DNA of 32,204 nt, from the NCBI GenBank assembly GCA_029259935.1, contig JAJDEH010000190.1:1-32204 (forward strand), read 5' to 3'. How positions within the stretch are numbered: the first letter of the stretch is position 1; each line of letters starts with the position of its first letter. Below the pieces are notes generated by a model. That model did not search any database. It was not told the DNA's origin and saw nothing but the letters and a program-made list of their open reading frames with translations. Below are positions 9,078 to 17,634 of the stretch, in pieces. This DNA is from Planctomycetota bacterium. GTDB taxonomy: Bacteria; Planctomycetota; Planctomycetia; Pirellulales; Pirellulaceae. The position numbers were made by a program, and so were the translations under genes.

Positions 9078-9758
9078 ATGCCCAAGACAATTCCCCGGTT
9101 CAACGTCGGCGACAACGTTCGCGTTTGTTCTGGCGTCCTTGATCCCGATTACGACGATCTGACAATTGGCGGCTGGGCGGGAACAATTGCCGAAATGCGG
9201 AATGGGACGCCGCCAACCTTACTGATTCGCTGGTCCAAGCAAACGCTCAAGCAACGAAGTTCCATCTACCACAAGCGTTGCGAACGCGACGGTTTCGACA
9301 GCAACGAAATGTGGCTGGGGGAAGGTGACCTGCAGCCGGACGTAGGTGGTCCCGTCACGATCGAGCGGTCGAACCATGTTGTCACCAGACCGCTGTCGAT
9401 GAACGATCAGAATGACCGACTCAGGGCCGTGCTGGAGTTGACCAGTGACGATCCCTTGCCTGAAGCCGACGATGAATCACTGGTGGCATACTACCAGTAC
9501 CTTGCCAACAACTTGTCATTCCCATTCGAGGCAAAATACTCGTTCGGGCCTGGAATGTTTCAGTCGAAAACCTCTTCCATCACCGTTCTCGGGCTTCTCG
9601 ATCCCGATGACTTCGCTGATGACGGATACGGCCTGTTTTGTCAGGCCCGACGAGACGGACAGCGTATCGAGTTGCCGCTCACTGAACTCAAGGTTCGCAA
9701 AGGCAATCTTAATCGACGAATGGTTGACGATTATTCGTCCTGGTTTGTGAACGGCTGA
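9078..9758 (+). CDS. KOW/SH3-like plus CcbP-like calcium-binding protein
   Basis: A 226-residue protein, started at ATG 9078 because GGAGGG lies 7 bases upstream; the frame is open a further 11 codons to 9045. The N-terminal 90 residues look like a KOW/SH3-type barrel (FNVGDNVRV, DPDYDDLTIGGWAGTIAEM, LLIRWSKQTL). Residues about 135-226 contain YYQYLANNLSFPFEAKYS, a signature I associate with the CcbP calcium-binding family described in Anabaena, followed by VLGLLDPDDFADDGYGLFC and RIELPLTELKV. Many acidic residues fit calcium binding. It leads a run of four closely spaced plus-strand genes of obscure function. Domain names are from memory and need a profile search. Confidence 0.75.
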   Translation: MPKTIPRFNVGDNVRVCSGVLDPDYDDLTIGGWAGTIAEMRNGTPPTLLIRWSKQTLKQRSSIYHKRCERDGFDSNEMWLGEGDLQPDVGGPVTIERSNHVVTRPLSMNDQNDRLRAVLELTSDDPLPEADDESLVAYYQYLANNLSFPFEAKYSFGPGMFQSKTSSITVLGLLDPDDFADDGYGLFCQARRDGQRIELPLTELKVRKGNLNRRMVDDYSSWFVNG

Positions 9759-9797
9759 CGCGGTTTGATGATGCTTAGAATTAGAAAGGACGAACAG

Positions 9798-10145
9798 ATG
9801 GTGAAAATCAAAAAATCCGCAACCCGGCGAAAAAAACGGCGGACCCGACCTGCCAAGACCAACGAATCCCGCGACGAGTTGCTTGATGTTGCAATGGAGC
9901 AATTCGCTAACATCCTGATGATGTACGAGATGTTCGAAGAAAAAAGGCCCGTCATGCTGTTCGACATTCAAGAGCAACGGATTTACGCCTATCCCTACAA
10001 GGACTTTCGGGACGAGATGAACGAGCGGTCACAGTGCCTGCTGAAGCAACAGTACGAACAGGCCCAGGTGGATGGACAAATCGTCGTCTTCGTGCGGGAC
10101 AATGTGAAACAGAAGTTGCGGTCGTTTTCCTTGGATCGCAGTTAA
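9798..10145 (+). CDS. Small basic-N-terminus hypothetical protein
   Basis: A 115-residue protein. ATG 9798 is preferred over 9765 because AAGGA lies 8 bases upstream and the shorter form starts with a Lys/Arg-rich tail (KKSATRRKKRRTRP). The folded part (about 30-115) contains PVMLFDIQEQRIYAYPYKDF and QIVVFVRDNVKQKLRSFSLD, a pattern I have seen in unnamed planctomycete proteins. No enzymatic motif is visible. The basic tail could contact nucleic acid, but this is a guess. It sits 39 bp after the CcbP-like gene and 31 bp before the next gene. Confidence 0.7.
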   Translation: MVKIKKSATRRKKRRTRPAKTNESRDELLDVAMEQFANILMMYEMFEEKRPVMLFDIQEQRIYAYPYKDFRDEMNERSQCLLKQQYEQAQVDGQIVVFVRDNVKQKLRSFSLDRS

Positions 10146-10176
10146 TTCGGGATCTTGCCTTGCGGTGGAGTAACAC

Positions 10177-10752
10177 ATGAACGTAGGCGACTGGGTTTTC
10201 TTCAAAACTCGAAATTGGCCGGAGGACGCGCAACTGATCGAGTTTGACGGCGATAATACGGCGAGCATAAAGGATGTTAGCGGGGAACGGCCCTATGCGG
10301 GACGAGGCAAGGTTGTTGGAATTGCGGCCAAGAATTACACCGTGCGGGAAGAAACGACAGATCGACTCTTTGAAATCGGACCACACCCGGACGACGAAAT
10401 TCGCCCGTTCGGTTATGAATGGCCGAAGCTGACGCTGGGCGACCTGCGTGCGTTCTTGGAGAAACACAAGGATGCCCCGGATGAAGTCCCGGTAACCATC
10501 GCATTGCCGCTGTCGTTTTTCAGTGACCTGGATGAGATGCCGCCAGATCACCCAGAGTGCAAGGCAGTCAGCGAGTGCTATTCGGTGGCCGTCTCAGGAG
10601 TATTCTTCGAGGCACTCCATGACAACGGGGATACGGCCAACAGGTATATTCCTCTCGATGACCGTGAAGGTGACAACTGGGATTTCTCGGTTGAAATTGT
10701 ACCGCACGCCCCGGAAAGCTATCACGCAATGCGAGAGTTTGGAAGCGATTGA
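10177..10752 (+). CDS. Hypothetical protein with SH3-like N-terminus
   Basis: A 191-residue protein, preceded by GGTGGAG 9 bases upstream of ATG 10177. Residues 1-75 (MNVGDWVFFKTRNWPEDAQLIEFD...GRGKVVGIAAKNYTVREE) look like a small beta-barrel similar in style to the N-terminus of the first gene of the run. Residues 85-191 form a second domain starting LTLGDLRAFLEKHKDAPDEVPVTIALP; a helix followed by a strand of this type occurs in small bacterial domains that bind or regulate partners, but I cannot name it with confidence. No signal peptide. Likely cotranscribed with its neighbours. Confidence 0.7.
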   Translation: MNVGDWVFFKTRNWPEDAQLIEFDGDNTASIKDVSGERPYAGRGKVVGIAAKNYTVREETTDRLFEIGPHPDDEIRPFGYEWPKLTLGDLRAFLEKHKDAPDEVPVTIALPLSFFSDLDEMPPDHPECKAVSECYSVAVSGVFFEALHDNGDTANRYIPLDDREGDNWDFSVEIVPHAPESYHAMREFGSD

Positions 10753-10811
10753 GTGCTACTCGCCGTGTTCCGACAATACAACTGCTCACGTTTCATGCAA
10801 GGACGTCCCAG

Positions 10812-13457
10812 ATGCCACGAAGAAAGAAACAAAAACGCAACCGCACGGAAAAACACCGTTCGGCGACCGCCGTCCAAGAGCAACCGAAGGCCGCGAGAAT
10901 TCGGCTTGAACAGTTGCTAGACACCGCGGAAGATCAGTCGAATCCACTGGACGCTTTAGAAATGTTTCACACGGCATTGGAGGAAAGCCAACACGTCGCG
11001 GGCATTTCCGCGCTGGACGCAGCCGACGCGAGTTTGTGGGGAATTCCCGAAGGCAGGTGCTACGTGCGGGCTGTTTTCGGTGTTGCCACTTCACTTTGGC
11101 GGCTGAACCGAAGTGAAGAAGCGGTCGGAACTTTTATGGAGACGCTGCAAGCCGACCCGGCCGACCACCTGTTCGCCCGCTATTGGCTGGCCGCTTGCCT
11201 GCTGGGCACCGGAAGCCTGGAGGAACTGAAACCGCTGCTGGACCACTACGACGAACCGACCGCGTTCTGGCGCTACGCCCAAGCATTGTGGGCTTTTGCC
11301 GCGCACGGCGATGGCGACGAGTCGTGCCGGTTGCTAACAGAAGCCCACCGGCTGGACGCGCGGTTCCTGGATTACTTGCTGGGCGACGGCCTAGTCCGAG
11401 CCGACCAGCCGATTCGTTTCGAAGCGGGACGCAATACCACACACAGCACCGCCCGTTTGTTGCTACCCGCTTGGCGGTCTGTTGCCGGGGCCGCTACATG
11501 GGTGCGGCGCGTGCTCCGTGTGCCGCTCGGCCAGCCCGACGCCGTGTTGCCGTTTCCGCGCGAACAGTTGCGGGATTTGCAACAGGTAGACACGTCCTGG
11601 CAAGTCGGACTGCGGAAGTTAGGCCCAGAGCAGGCGGACGACGACCCCTGCTGGGTTCTGGGCATCGCCGATGTGAACCGCGAGCAAATGCGTTGCCTCA
11701 CGGTGATCGAAGGCAGCCCCACGCCCGAGACGGTGTGGCGGCATGTGCTGGCCGCTTTTTTGCAGCCGGTCGAAAGCACACCGCAACGGCCACGGCGATT
11801 GGAAGTGCCGCGGCCCGAATTCCGCCGGGCGTGGCGTCACTTGCTGAACGAACTGGACGTCGAATGCCGCGTGACCTACAGGCCGCAACCGGTCAGCCAG
11901 TTGTTGGAAGGGATGGCCGACCTAGTGGCGGCCCAGCAGTTGCCGCGTCTGGACGACGACTTCGAGGCCCGCGACCTGCCGCCCGGCGATGCAACGTGGC
12001 AAATCGATTTCTTTCATCATCCAACGATGCTCTCCAACGACGTCGGCGGCGTCCAGCGTCCATGGTCGGTGTTGGTGATGGACAAAGCGTCCGGTCACGT
12101 GTTGTGTACCGAAATAATTCCGGGCGAACCGGATGCTGAACGGTTGTGGGAGTATGCCGCGCGGGTGATGCTGCAAGTTTCGGGGCGGCCGCGGCGGATC
12201 GAGGTTTCGGATTCCGACGGCTACGACTTTCTCCGGCCCAGGTTGGCCGCAGCCGATGTGGATTGCGTGTTGTTGGACGAGTTGCCCGAGTTGCACTCGC
12301 ATTGCCTACGGATGGCGGCCAGCTTCGGCGGGCCGGAAAAGTGCGCCCTGGCCGACGGGCAAGGCGTGGACCGCGACGGCATGGAGTCGTTCTACCACGC
12401 GGCGGACCGATATTTCCGCCAGGCACCTTGGAAATACGTGCCGGGCGAAATTCCGATCGAAATCAAAGTTGACGGCTTCGCCGCGCGCTACGCGATCGTA
12501 CTGGGCCGCACGGGGGTGACCATGGGCCTGGCGGTGCTTGACAGCTTGCAGGACGCGGTGGACATGATCAGCGGCCAGGCCGGCTTGGATAGTTTGTCTG
12601 CTTTCGTCGTGATTTTTGAGGAAGAATCGGTGTTGGCCCCGACCGACATTTACTTGGTGGAACGCCACGGCTGGCCGATCGCCGCACCCGAAGCGTACCC
12701 CGCGGCAATGCGTTTTCGCCCCGGATGGGAGCCGGGTTCTCCGACGGCCGACGAGTTGGAATTTCTGGCGGCATGTCTGCATTGCCTGCCTGGCTTCGTG
12801 GCGGGTAATGCGGAAGCGGAAACGTATCCCCCATTGGGCGACGGGCCGCCGAGGGAAACAACGTTGAGTTGGGTGCGGCCGCATGGGCGCGTCTCTCCCC
12901 GACTCGCCGCCGGGTTCGAAGAGACCAGCCGAGGTGAACGCGCGCCGCGTTCCGCCGAAGTCGCCGACGCGTTGGCCGTTCAGCACATGAACCGCAAAGG
13001 GGACCGATACTACCTACATCAGGGCCGCACCAAGACTGGGAAGCCCAAGTATTTTTTCTCGAAAAAATCCGAGGGAGACCTTTGCGGGCAATTGCCCGAC
13101 GGGTTTGAAATCCACGAAAACCCCCGTGGCCAGGTTTTTTGTCGCCGCATTCAACCGAAGCTGATCACGGAACAGGAAATCGAAGTCGTGAGGGAAGCCA
13201 TACGGAAATGCGGCAAGCAGTTTTCCGCCAGCGTGGATGTAAAGGGCAAAGACGTCATCATCCATGAGGGTGAAGATGCGTGTCTCAAGTTCACTTTGTG
13301 CGACGACGACAGGCGGCTGTTCGCGGCGTCGCGCTGGTGCTACCGCGGGTCGATCGACGACTGGATCCCCTTGTTCGCCGGTCGGGAGTCACTATCCGCG
13401 CTGGCCAAGAATCTGTGTCCCCATATTGGCGAAGAATCATTTTTTGAATTGATGTGA
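10812..13457 (+). CDS. ST7-like TPR, DUF6930-like and KTGKP-domain protein
   Basis: An 881-residue protein, started at ATG 10812 with AAGGA 8 bases upstream; the frame is open 21 codons further. Order seen: a basic tail (1-30); an ST7-like TPR region (about 75-235, with YWLAACLLGTGSLEELKPLLDHY and FWRYAQALWAF); two related repeats (about 262-373 and 396-505) each with W-x-(V/I) at the start, a central strand, and RPRR(L/I)EV, resembling DUF6930; a region at 538-665 reminiscent of DUF7309 (YAIVLGRTGVTMGLAVLDS); and a C-terminal module (725-881) opening RKGDRYYLHQGRTKTGKPKYFFSKK. The last module occurs in unrelated planctomycete proteins as far as I recall. No catalytic motif is evident. A multi-domain scaffold or sensor is the safest description. 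Confidence 0.8.
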   Translation: MPRRKKQKRNRTEKHRSATAVQEQPKAARIRLEQLLDTAEDQSNPLDALEMFHTALEESQHVAGISALDAADASLWGIPEGRCYVRAVFGVATSLWRLNRSEEAVGTFMETLQADPADHLFARYWLAACLLGTGSLEELKPLLDHYDEPTAFWRYAQALWAFAAHGDGDESCRLLTEAHRLDARFLDYLLGDGLVRADQPIRFEAGRNTTHSTARLLLPAWRSVAGAATWVRRVLRVPLGQPDAVLPFPREQLRDLQQVDTSWQVGLRKLGPEQADDDPCWVLGIADVNREQMRCLTVIEGSPTPETVWRHVLAAFLQPVESTPQRPRRLEVPRPEFRRAWRHLLNELDVECRVTYRPQPVSQLLEGMADLVAAQQLPRLDDDFEARDLPPGDATWQIDFFHHPTMLSNDVGGVQRPWSVLVMDKASGHVLCTEIIPGEPDAERLWEYAARVMLQVSGRPRRIEVSDSDGYDFLRPRLAAADVDCVLLDELPELHSHCLRMAASFGGPEKCALADGQGVDRDGMESFYHAADRYFRQAPWKYVPGEIPIEIKVDGFAARYAIVLGRTGVTMGLAVLDSLQDAVDMISGQAGLDSLSAFVVIFEEESVLAPTDIYLVERHGWPIAAPEAYPAAMRFRPGWEPGSPTADELEFLAACLHCLPGFVAGNAEAETYPPLGDGPPRETTLSWVRPHGRVSPRLAAGFEETSRGERAPRSAEVADALAVQHMNRKGDRYYLHQGRTKTGKPKYFFSKKSEGDLCGQLPDGFEIHENPRGQVFCRRIQPKLITEQEIEVVREAIRKCGKQFSASVDVKGKDVIIHEGEDACLKFTLCDDDRRLFAASRWCYRGSIDDWIPLFAGRESLSALAKNLCPHIGEESFFELM

Positions 13458-13549
13458 TTTCGGCGGTAAGTCTTTGAGGCCGAACAACCGGTCGTGAGGC
13501 GCGGAGCGATCGCATCGCATGCAGAACGCAACCCGCCCCGCCGAGACGC

Positions 13550-14845
13550 CTACGCTGCGGCATTGACCGTGTTCTGCTGCAATATCTGGGCGTACCAAGC
13601 CAAATAGTCCGAGATCATTCGCTGTTGGTCGAACTTTCGTCGAGCGGTCTCGGCGGCGCGGCGTCCCATCTCCTGGCGGGCTGCATCGTGCTTCAAAAGC
13701 AGTTCAATGGCGGCGGCCATCTCTTCAAACGCTCCGGCCTGAACGAGCAACCCGTGCTCTTGATGCTCAATCATCTCGGGGATTCCGCCGACAGCAGTGG
13801 CGACCACGGGCGTGCCGCAACTCATGGCTTCGATGATCACCGTTGGCAAGACGTCTTCTTTCGCGGCGTGGAGATAGATGTCGGACGCTTGATAATATTT
13901 TGCCAATTGGCCCTGGGCCTGGAACGGAATGTACTGAATCACCGAGTTGCCGTGCGATTCTTCCGCCGCTTGTTCACCAATGACCAAACAGTGTAGGTTC
14001 ACGCTCTGAGCGCGATGAGCCACTCGTCGAACGGCGCTGCGGATCGTTTCGTAGTCCTTGTAGGGATTCGTCTTCGACTTTACCGCCGCAAACATGACCA
14101 CTCGCGCGGCTTGCGGAATACCCAATTCCTCACGCACCTGTTGCCGGCATGCCGGCTTGAATAGCGTGAGGTCCACGCCGTTGGGGATCACCCGCCGCTC
14201 CACGATCGCGGGTGCCAAAATCGATTGCTCGACTCGATTCATCAACCATCGGCTGGGCGTGGCGACATGCAGCCTCGATTCCGCATAGATCGTGCCCTTG
14301 CGTCGCAAATTGGCGCGCGTTGCATCGCGTTCAACGGCGGGCGGCAGCGAGAGTTCCGGGCATTTTCCACAGCCAGACTGCCAGCGCGGACATCCGTTCG
14401 GATAGGCGCAGTGCCCGGTAAAAGCCCAACAGTCGTGCAAGGTCCAGAACACGGGCAGCCGACGCGATAAATTCGCCAGCACCCGCAAGTCGAAGTAGCC
14501 GCCGTGCAAGTTATGGCAGTGGATCACATCCGGCAACGATCCGCTCAGGGTTGGCAGATACTTTGAGTAGGGAGAATTGAAGTCCTCGCGTCCAGCGCGA
14601 CGATCGAACCAGCGCAGCCACTTGATCCAGGCAGCACGCGGCCACTTTCCGTAGGGCGTGTAATCAATGTGTGGGCTTAGATAGAAGGGGAGTACGCCAG
14701 GGTCGTCCGACTTCTTGTCACCAACGACCAGCCAGGATTGATTTCCGGATCTTTGAAATCCCTTGAAGAGCGTCCACGCGATTCGTTCAGCGCCGCCGCC
14801 GTGATCGGCGGTGTTCACGCTGACGATGTTGCGGGGCTGGCTCAT
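13550..14845 (-). CDS. Glycosyltransferase, GT4 family
   Basis: A 431-residue retaining GT-B glycosyltransferase. The N-terminal half has NTADHGGGAERIAWTLFKGF (donor/acceptor-side Gly-rich loop) and DVIHCHNLHGGYFDL. The C-terminal half has PNGVDLTLFKP, VVMFAAVKSKTNPYKDYETI and ASDIYLHAAKEDVLPTVIIEAMSCGTPVVAT. The usual E-x7-E signature appears as D-x7-E here. WTLHDCWAFTGHCAYPNGC...CGKCPEL is a Cys-rich insert seen in a subset of GT4 enzymes. Its ATG overlaps the stop of the PhyH gene in an ATGA, so the two are translationally coupled. Sugar and acceptor cannot be read from sequence; a surface or exopolysaccharide is likely. Confidence 0.92.
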   Translation of the reverse strand: MSQPRNIVSVNTADHGGGAERIAWTLFKGFQRSGNQSWLVVGDKKSDDPGVLPFYLSPHIDYTPYGKWPRAAWIKWLRWFDRRAGREDFNSPYSKYLPTLSGSLPDVIHCHNLHGGYFDLRVLANLSRRLPVFWTLHDCWAFTGHCAYPNGCPRWQSGCGKCPELSLPPAVERDATRANLRRKGTIYAESRLHVATPSRWLMNRVEQSILAPAIVERRVIPNGVDLTLFKPACRQQVREELGIPQAARVVMFAAVKSKTNPYKDYETIRSAVRRVAHRAQSVNLHCLVIGEQAAEESHGNSVIQYIPFQAQGQLAKYYQASDIYLHAAKEDVLPTVIIEAMSCGTPVVATAVGGIPEMIEHQEHGLLVQAGAFEEMAAAIELLLKHDAARQEMGRRAAETARRKFDQQRMISDYLAWYAQILQQNTVNAAA

Positions 14846-16116
14846 GCGCTTTTACGCTTGCCGCGCCACCAACGAAACTTGGCAGGCCGCCGGGCGTGTT
14901 CAACCTGTTTCAGTCGGAAACTGCGTTGGCGTCCGTCGCCGCCGGGCAAGGAAAATTCGGCGCTCGACGTTAAGTCGATCCGTAGAGTGCCCTCGTCATC
15001 CGGCGAAGGAACGAGGATTTGATGCTCGCCGGATTGCAGCACCTCGGTCTTGTGTAGCTTGCCATTCAGCAAAAGCGTGACCTCTTGTTGCCGCAGCCCC
15101 GCCCACTCGGGAACTTCAATCGTCAACTCCACATTGCCGCAGTCGGGACGGTTCAATAGCTGCAAGGAACATCGGCTGGCCGCCCAACCATCCTCGTCGA
15201 TTTCATCCGAGTGCCACTGACGAAAGTTCAACACGGTGGACGTTATCGCCGGCTGATCGAGCAGTTCGTTCCACTCGCGCAGAGATGCCGTCACCTCGCG
15301 CGGATGCGAGCGGCTGCGCGCGACGAACCCAGGCACCAGACTACGGCCATTCCGGGCGCCAATCTTGTTGTAGCGGGCATCGAAACTCCAGCGAATCGTC
15401 TCGGAGTGATTGGGGATTGAGCGGTGGACGGTTCGCTCGTTCATTAACAGCATGTCGCCGGCTTCCAATTCAATATCGACAATGGGACCGGACGGCACAT
15501 CCGCATCGGCAATGGCCTTCAACTCCTTGTTGCCCGCGGAATCCGGGAAGCCGTGTGGCAACAGGCCCGTTCGGTGCGACCCTTGAATGACTTGCAAGCA
15601 CCCGTTTTCAGCCGTGGCCCGTACCAGAGGCATCCAAGCGGTGACGATCAGGGTGTCGAGGGCGTCTCTTTCCAGTCCCTCGATGTCCTGATGCCAGCGA
15701 ACCACTGTCGTTTCGTGGTTCGGCAACTTACAACGAAGATTGAACAGTGGATGGGCGAGGATTTCCGGGCCCGTCAGTGATTCGACTGCGTCCAGCAGGG
15801 CGGGGGATGTGGTGAGGGCGAAGACTCCCTCAGTTCGCGGGTGGTGGTCGGAAAAGAACGTCTTCCACAGCCAGTTTCGATCGCGGCAGGCGTTGGAAAC
15901 CAAAGCCGCGCGTGTTTCCAGCGGGGCATTCTCAAAGGTCTGATTGGCGGCCAACAGTCCCTGCCGGACCGCCGCTCTAGTTCCCACCTCCACGCGTTGG
16001 TTGAGTTCGTCGATAATCGGCCGCAGGTGTTCGACCGGAATCTGATTACGCACAATCAGGAATCCGTCTTCTTCAAATTGACTCTGCTGTTGTTGAGTTA
16101 ATCCAACTGCATCCAT
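14842..16116 (-). CDS. PhyH-family Fe(II)/2-oxoglutarate dioxygenase
   Basis: A 424-residue protein. The family start (QFEEDGFLIVRNQIPVEHLRPIIDEL) sits directly after ATG 16116, which has AGGTG upstream; a longer frame reaches 16200 but adds nonconserved residues. The iron-binding triad is visible as H142-x-D144 (RWHQDIEG) and H231 (ERTVHRSIPNHS), with an Arg for 2-oxoglutarate at 242 or 248. These enzymes hydroxylate small molecules or lipids; the substrate here is unknown. Residues about 310-424 form an added beta-rich domain (VELTIEVPEWAGL...EVTLLLNGKL...ILVPSPDDEGTLRI) ending in a basic RWWRGKRK tail. The coupling to a GT4 gene suggests action on a glycan or glycan-linked molecule. Confidence 0.9.
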   Translation of the reverse strand: MDAVGLTQQQQSQFEEDGFLIVRNQIPVEHLRPIIDELNQRVEVGTRAAVRQGLLAANQTFENAPLETRAALVSNACRDRNWLWKTFFSDHHPRTEGVFALTTSPALLDAVESLTGPEILAHPLFNLRCKLPNHETTVVRWHQDIEGLERDALDTLIVTAWMPLVRATAENGCLQVIQGSHRTGLLPHGFPDSAGNKELKAIADADVPSGPIVDIELEAGDMLLMNERTVHRSIPNHSETIRWSFDARYNKIGARNGRSLVPGFVARSRSHPREVTASLREWNELLDQPAITSTVLNFRQWHSDEIDEDGWAASRCSLQLLNRPDCGNVELTIEVPEWAGLRQQEVTLLLNGKLHKTEVLQSGEHQILVPSPDDEGTLRIDLTSSAEFSLPGGDGRQRSFRLKQVEHARRPAKFRWWRGKRKSA

Positions 16117-16241
16117 GATGGCACCTATTTCGCCTGGTACTACTGATAGCGGGCGTGATGGTAGGCAAAAACTTCGCTCAAGCCCAGTGCGGAATTGCAC
16201 CGCCCTGCTAGCATACGCACCGTCACGGTACGGTTAAATCA

Positions 16242-16281
16242 CTATTCTGCCCCATGAGTTACACCGCTATTCTGCCTCATG
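16242..16281. repeat. Direct repeat in divergent promoter region
   Basis: A 15-base unit (ctattctgccYcatg) occurs at 16242-16256 and 16267-16281, one mismatch, 25 bp apart start to start. It lies between the divergent PhyH and GT4 genes and could be a paired binding site for a regulator, or a chance duplication. Confidence 0.5.
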
Positions 16282-16350
16282 CTGAACGGACTCATTTGAA
16301 TGCGCGCGGATTCCTTCGCTTGCGCTTCAGGCTAAAAGGATGGCCCTTAT

Positions 16351-17610
16351 ATGTCGACCACCTTCTTCGATCGACCGCGACGGTTCATGCTGGTCCTCAA
16401 CGACCTGCGGATGGGGGGCGCGGAACGACACGCCATCTTGTTGTCCCGACAGCTCAAACTGCGGGGGCACCAGCCCATCATCCTAGGTCTAGCGTCACCC
16501 GGTGCCGTGCTGGACGAATGCCGCGAGCGGAATATCGATTGTCACTATGAACCGTTCGAAGATCCTTTGAAAAACCCCTTCGAGCTCCAACATGCGGAGT
16601 ACTACGCGCGAAAGATGCGGCGGTTGTTGTGCCGTTACCGGCCCGAGGTACTTCTACCGTGTACCAGCCTGCCGAATGTCTACTGCGGAATCGCATGGCG
16701 AAGGTCGCCGGTCAAGCTGTGCGTTTGGAATCAACTCGACGCCGGGCTTTATCGGTTGAATGAGGCTTTGGAAGAACGCGCGGCGCGAAGTTCGTCAGGA
16801 TTTCTTTCGAATTCCCAAGTCGGCGCTGAATTCCTAACCACCGCGCTGAAGATCCTGCCCAGTCGCATGAAGATTATTCATAACGGCGTGGAGGTGCCGA
16901 AACTGATGGACCGGTTGAAAGCGAGAGAATCGCTGGGCCTGAAACCATATGATTTTGTTGGCGCGATGCTGGGCAATATTCGCCCGATCAAAGACCACGC
17001 CACGCTGCTGGAAGCTTGGCAACGTGTGGTCGACCGACAGGCGGAGGTCGGACGGCGGCCGATCTTGCTGCTGGCGGGCGAGGTCGACGCGTCTTGCGAG
17101 TACCTCCGGCAACGAACCGAGCAAGGTCCGCTGGCGGAGTATGTGCGCTTTCTGGGGTTTCAGTCCGACATTGGCCGCGTCCTGAGCGCCGCCGACGTGG
17201 GTCTGTTTAGTTCCCATTCCGAAGGCCTGCCGAACGGCGTTTTGGAGTGTCTGGGGGCTGGATTGCCGATGGTCGCGACCGATCTGCCGGGTATCCGCGA
17301 ATGCATGCCGCCATCGCAAGTTGCCCATCTAGTCGCTCCAGGACAAGCCGAACCATTCGCCGAACGCATCGTTCAACTTTCGAACCGTGCAACGGGAACG
17401 GACGATGGCCGGTCGAATCGGCATTGGATTCAAGATCACTTCACGGTCGAAGTCTTGGCCGCGAAAACGCTGGCCGCCCTCGCGGGATTCAAAGCCGCGA
17501 CGCGGAGCGCTGGCCGGCTAAGTCGAATCCTCGATTGGCTGGGGAATGTCGGAACGAAACGAACAATCGCCGGCTGGCGGGGGACGACGGCGATCGGCTC
17601 GTCACGGTGA
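16351..17610 (+). CDS. Glycosyltransferase, GT4 family
   Basis: A 419-residue GT-B enzyme. The N-terminus has FMLVLNDLRMGGAERHAILLSRQLKLRGH, the Gly-rich loop of GT4 proteins. The C-terminal half has IHNGVEVPKL, FVGAMLGNIRPIKDHATLLEAW, VRFLGFQSDIGRVLSAADVGLFSSHSEGLPNGVLECLGAGLPMVATDLPG; this last stretch contains the complete E-x7-E motif (EGLPNGVLE). ATG 16351 has AAGG about 10 bases upstream. It is transcribed away from the PhyH/GT4 pair and ends 24 bp before the convergent GH62 gene. Substrate is unknown; related enzymes build surface polysaccharides. Confidence 0.92.
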   Translation: MSTTFFDRPRRFMLVLNDLRMGGAERHAILLSRQLKLRGHQPIILGLASPGAVLDECRERNIDCHYEPFEDPLKNPFELQHAEYYARKMRRLLCRYRPEVLLPCTSLPNVYCGIAWRRSPVKLCVWNQLDAGLYRLNEALEERAARSSSGFLSNSQVGAEFLTTALKILPSRMKIIHNGVEVPKLMDRLKARESLGLKPYDFVGAMLGNIRPIKDHATLLEAWQRVVDRQAEVGRRPILLLAGEVDASCEYLRQRTEQGPLAEYVRFLGFQSDIGRVLSAADVGLFSSHSEGLPNGVLECLGAGLPMVATDLPGIRECMPPSQVAHLVAPGQAEPFAERIVQLSNRATGTDDGRSNRHWIQDHFTVEVLAAKTLAALAGFKAATRSAGRLSRILDWLGNVGTKRTIAGWRGTTAIGSSR

Positions 17611-17634
17611 ATTTGAACGGAATGCTTCCGAGGC

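Noticed and set aside
11183..12139. 318-codon plus-strand reading frame in a second phase
   Set aside because: Lies inside the 881-residue gene; Arg/Ala/Gly-rich composition typical of an out-of-phase GC-rich frame.
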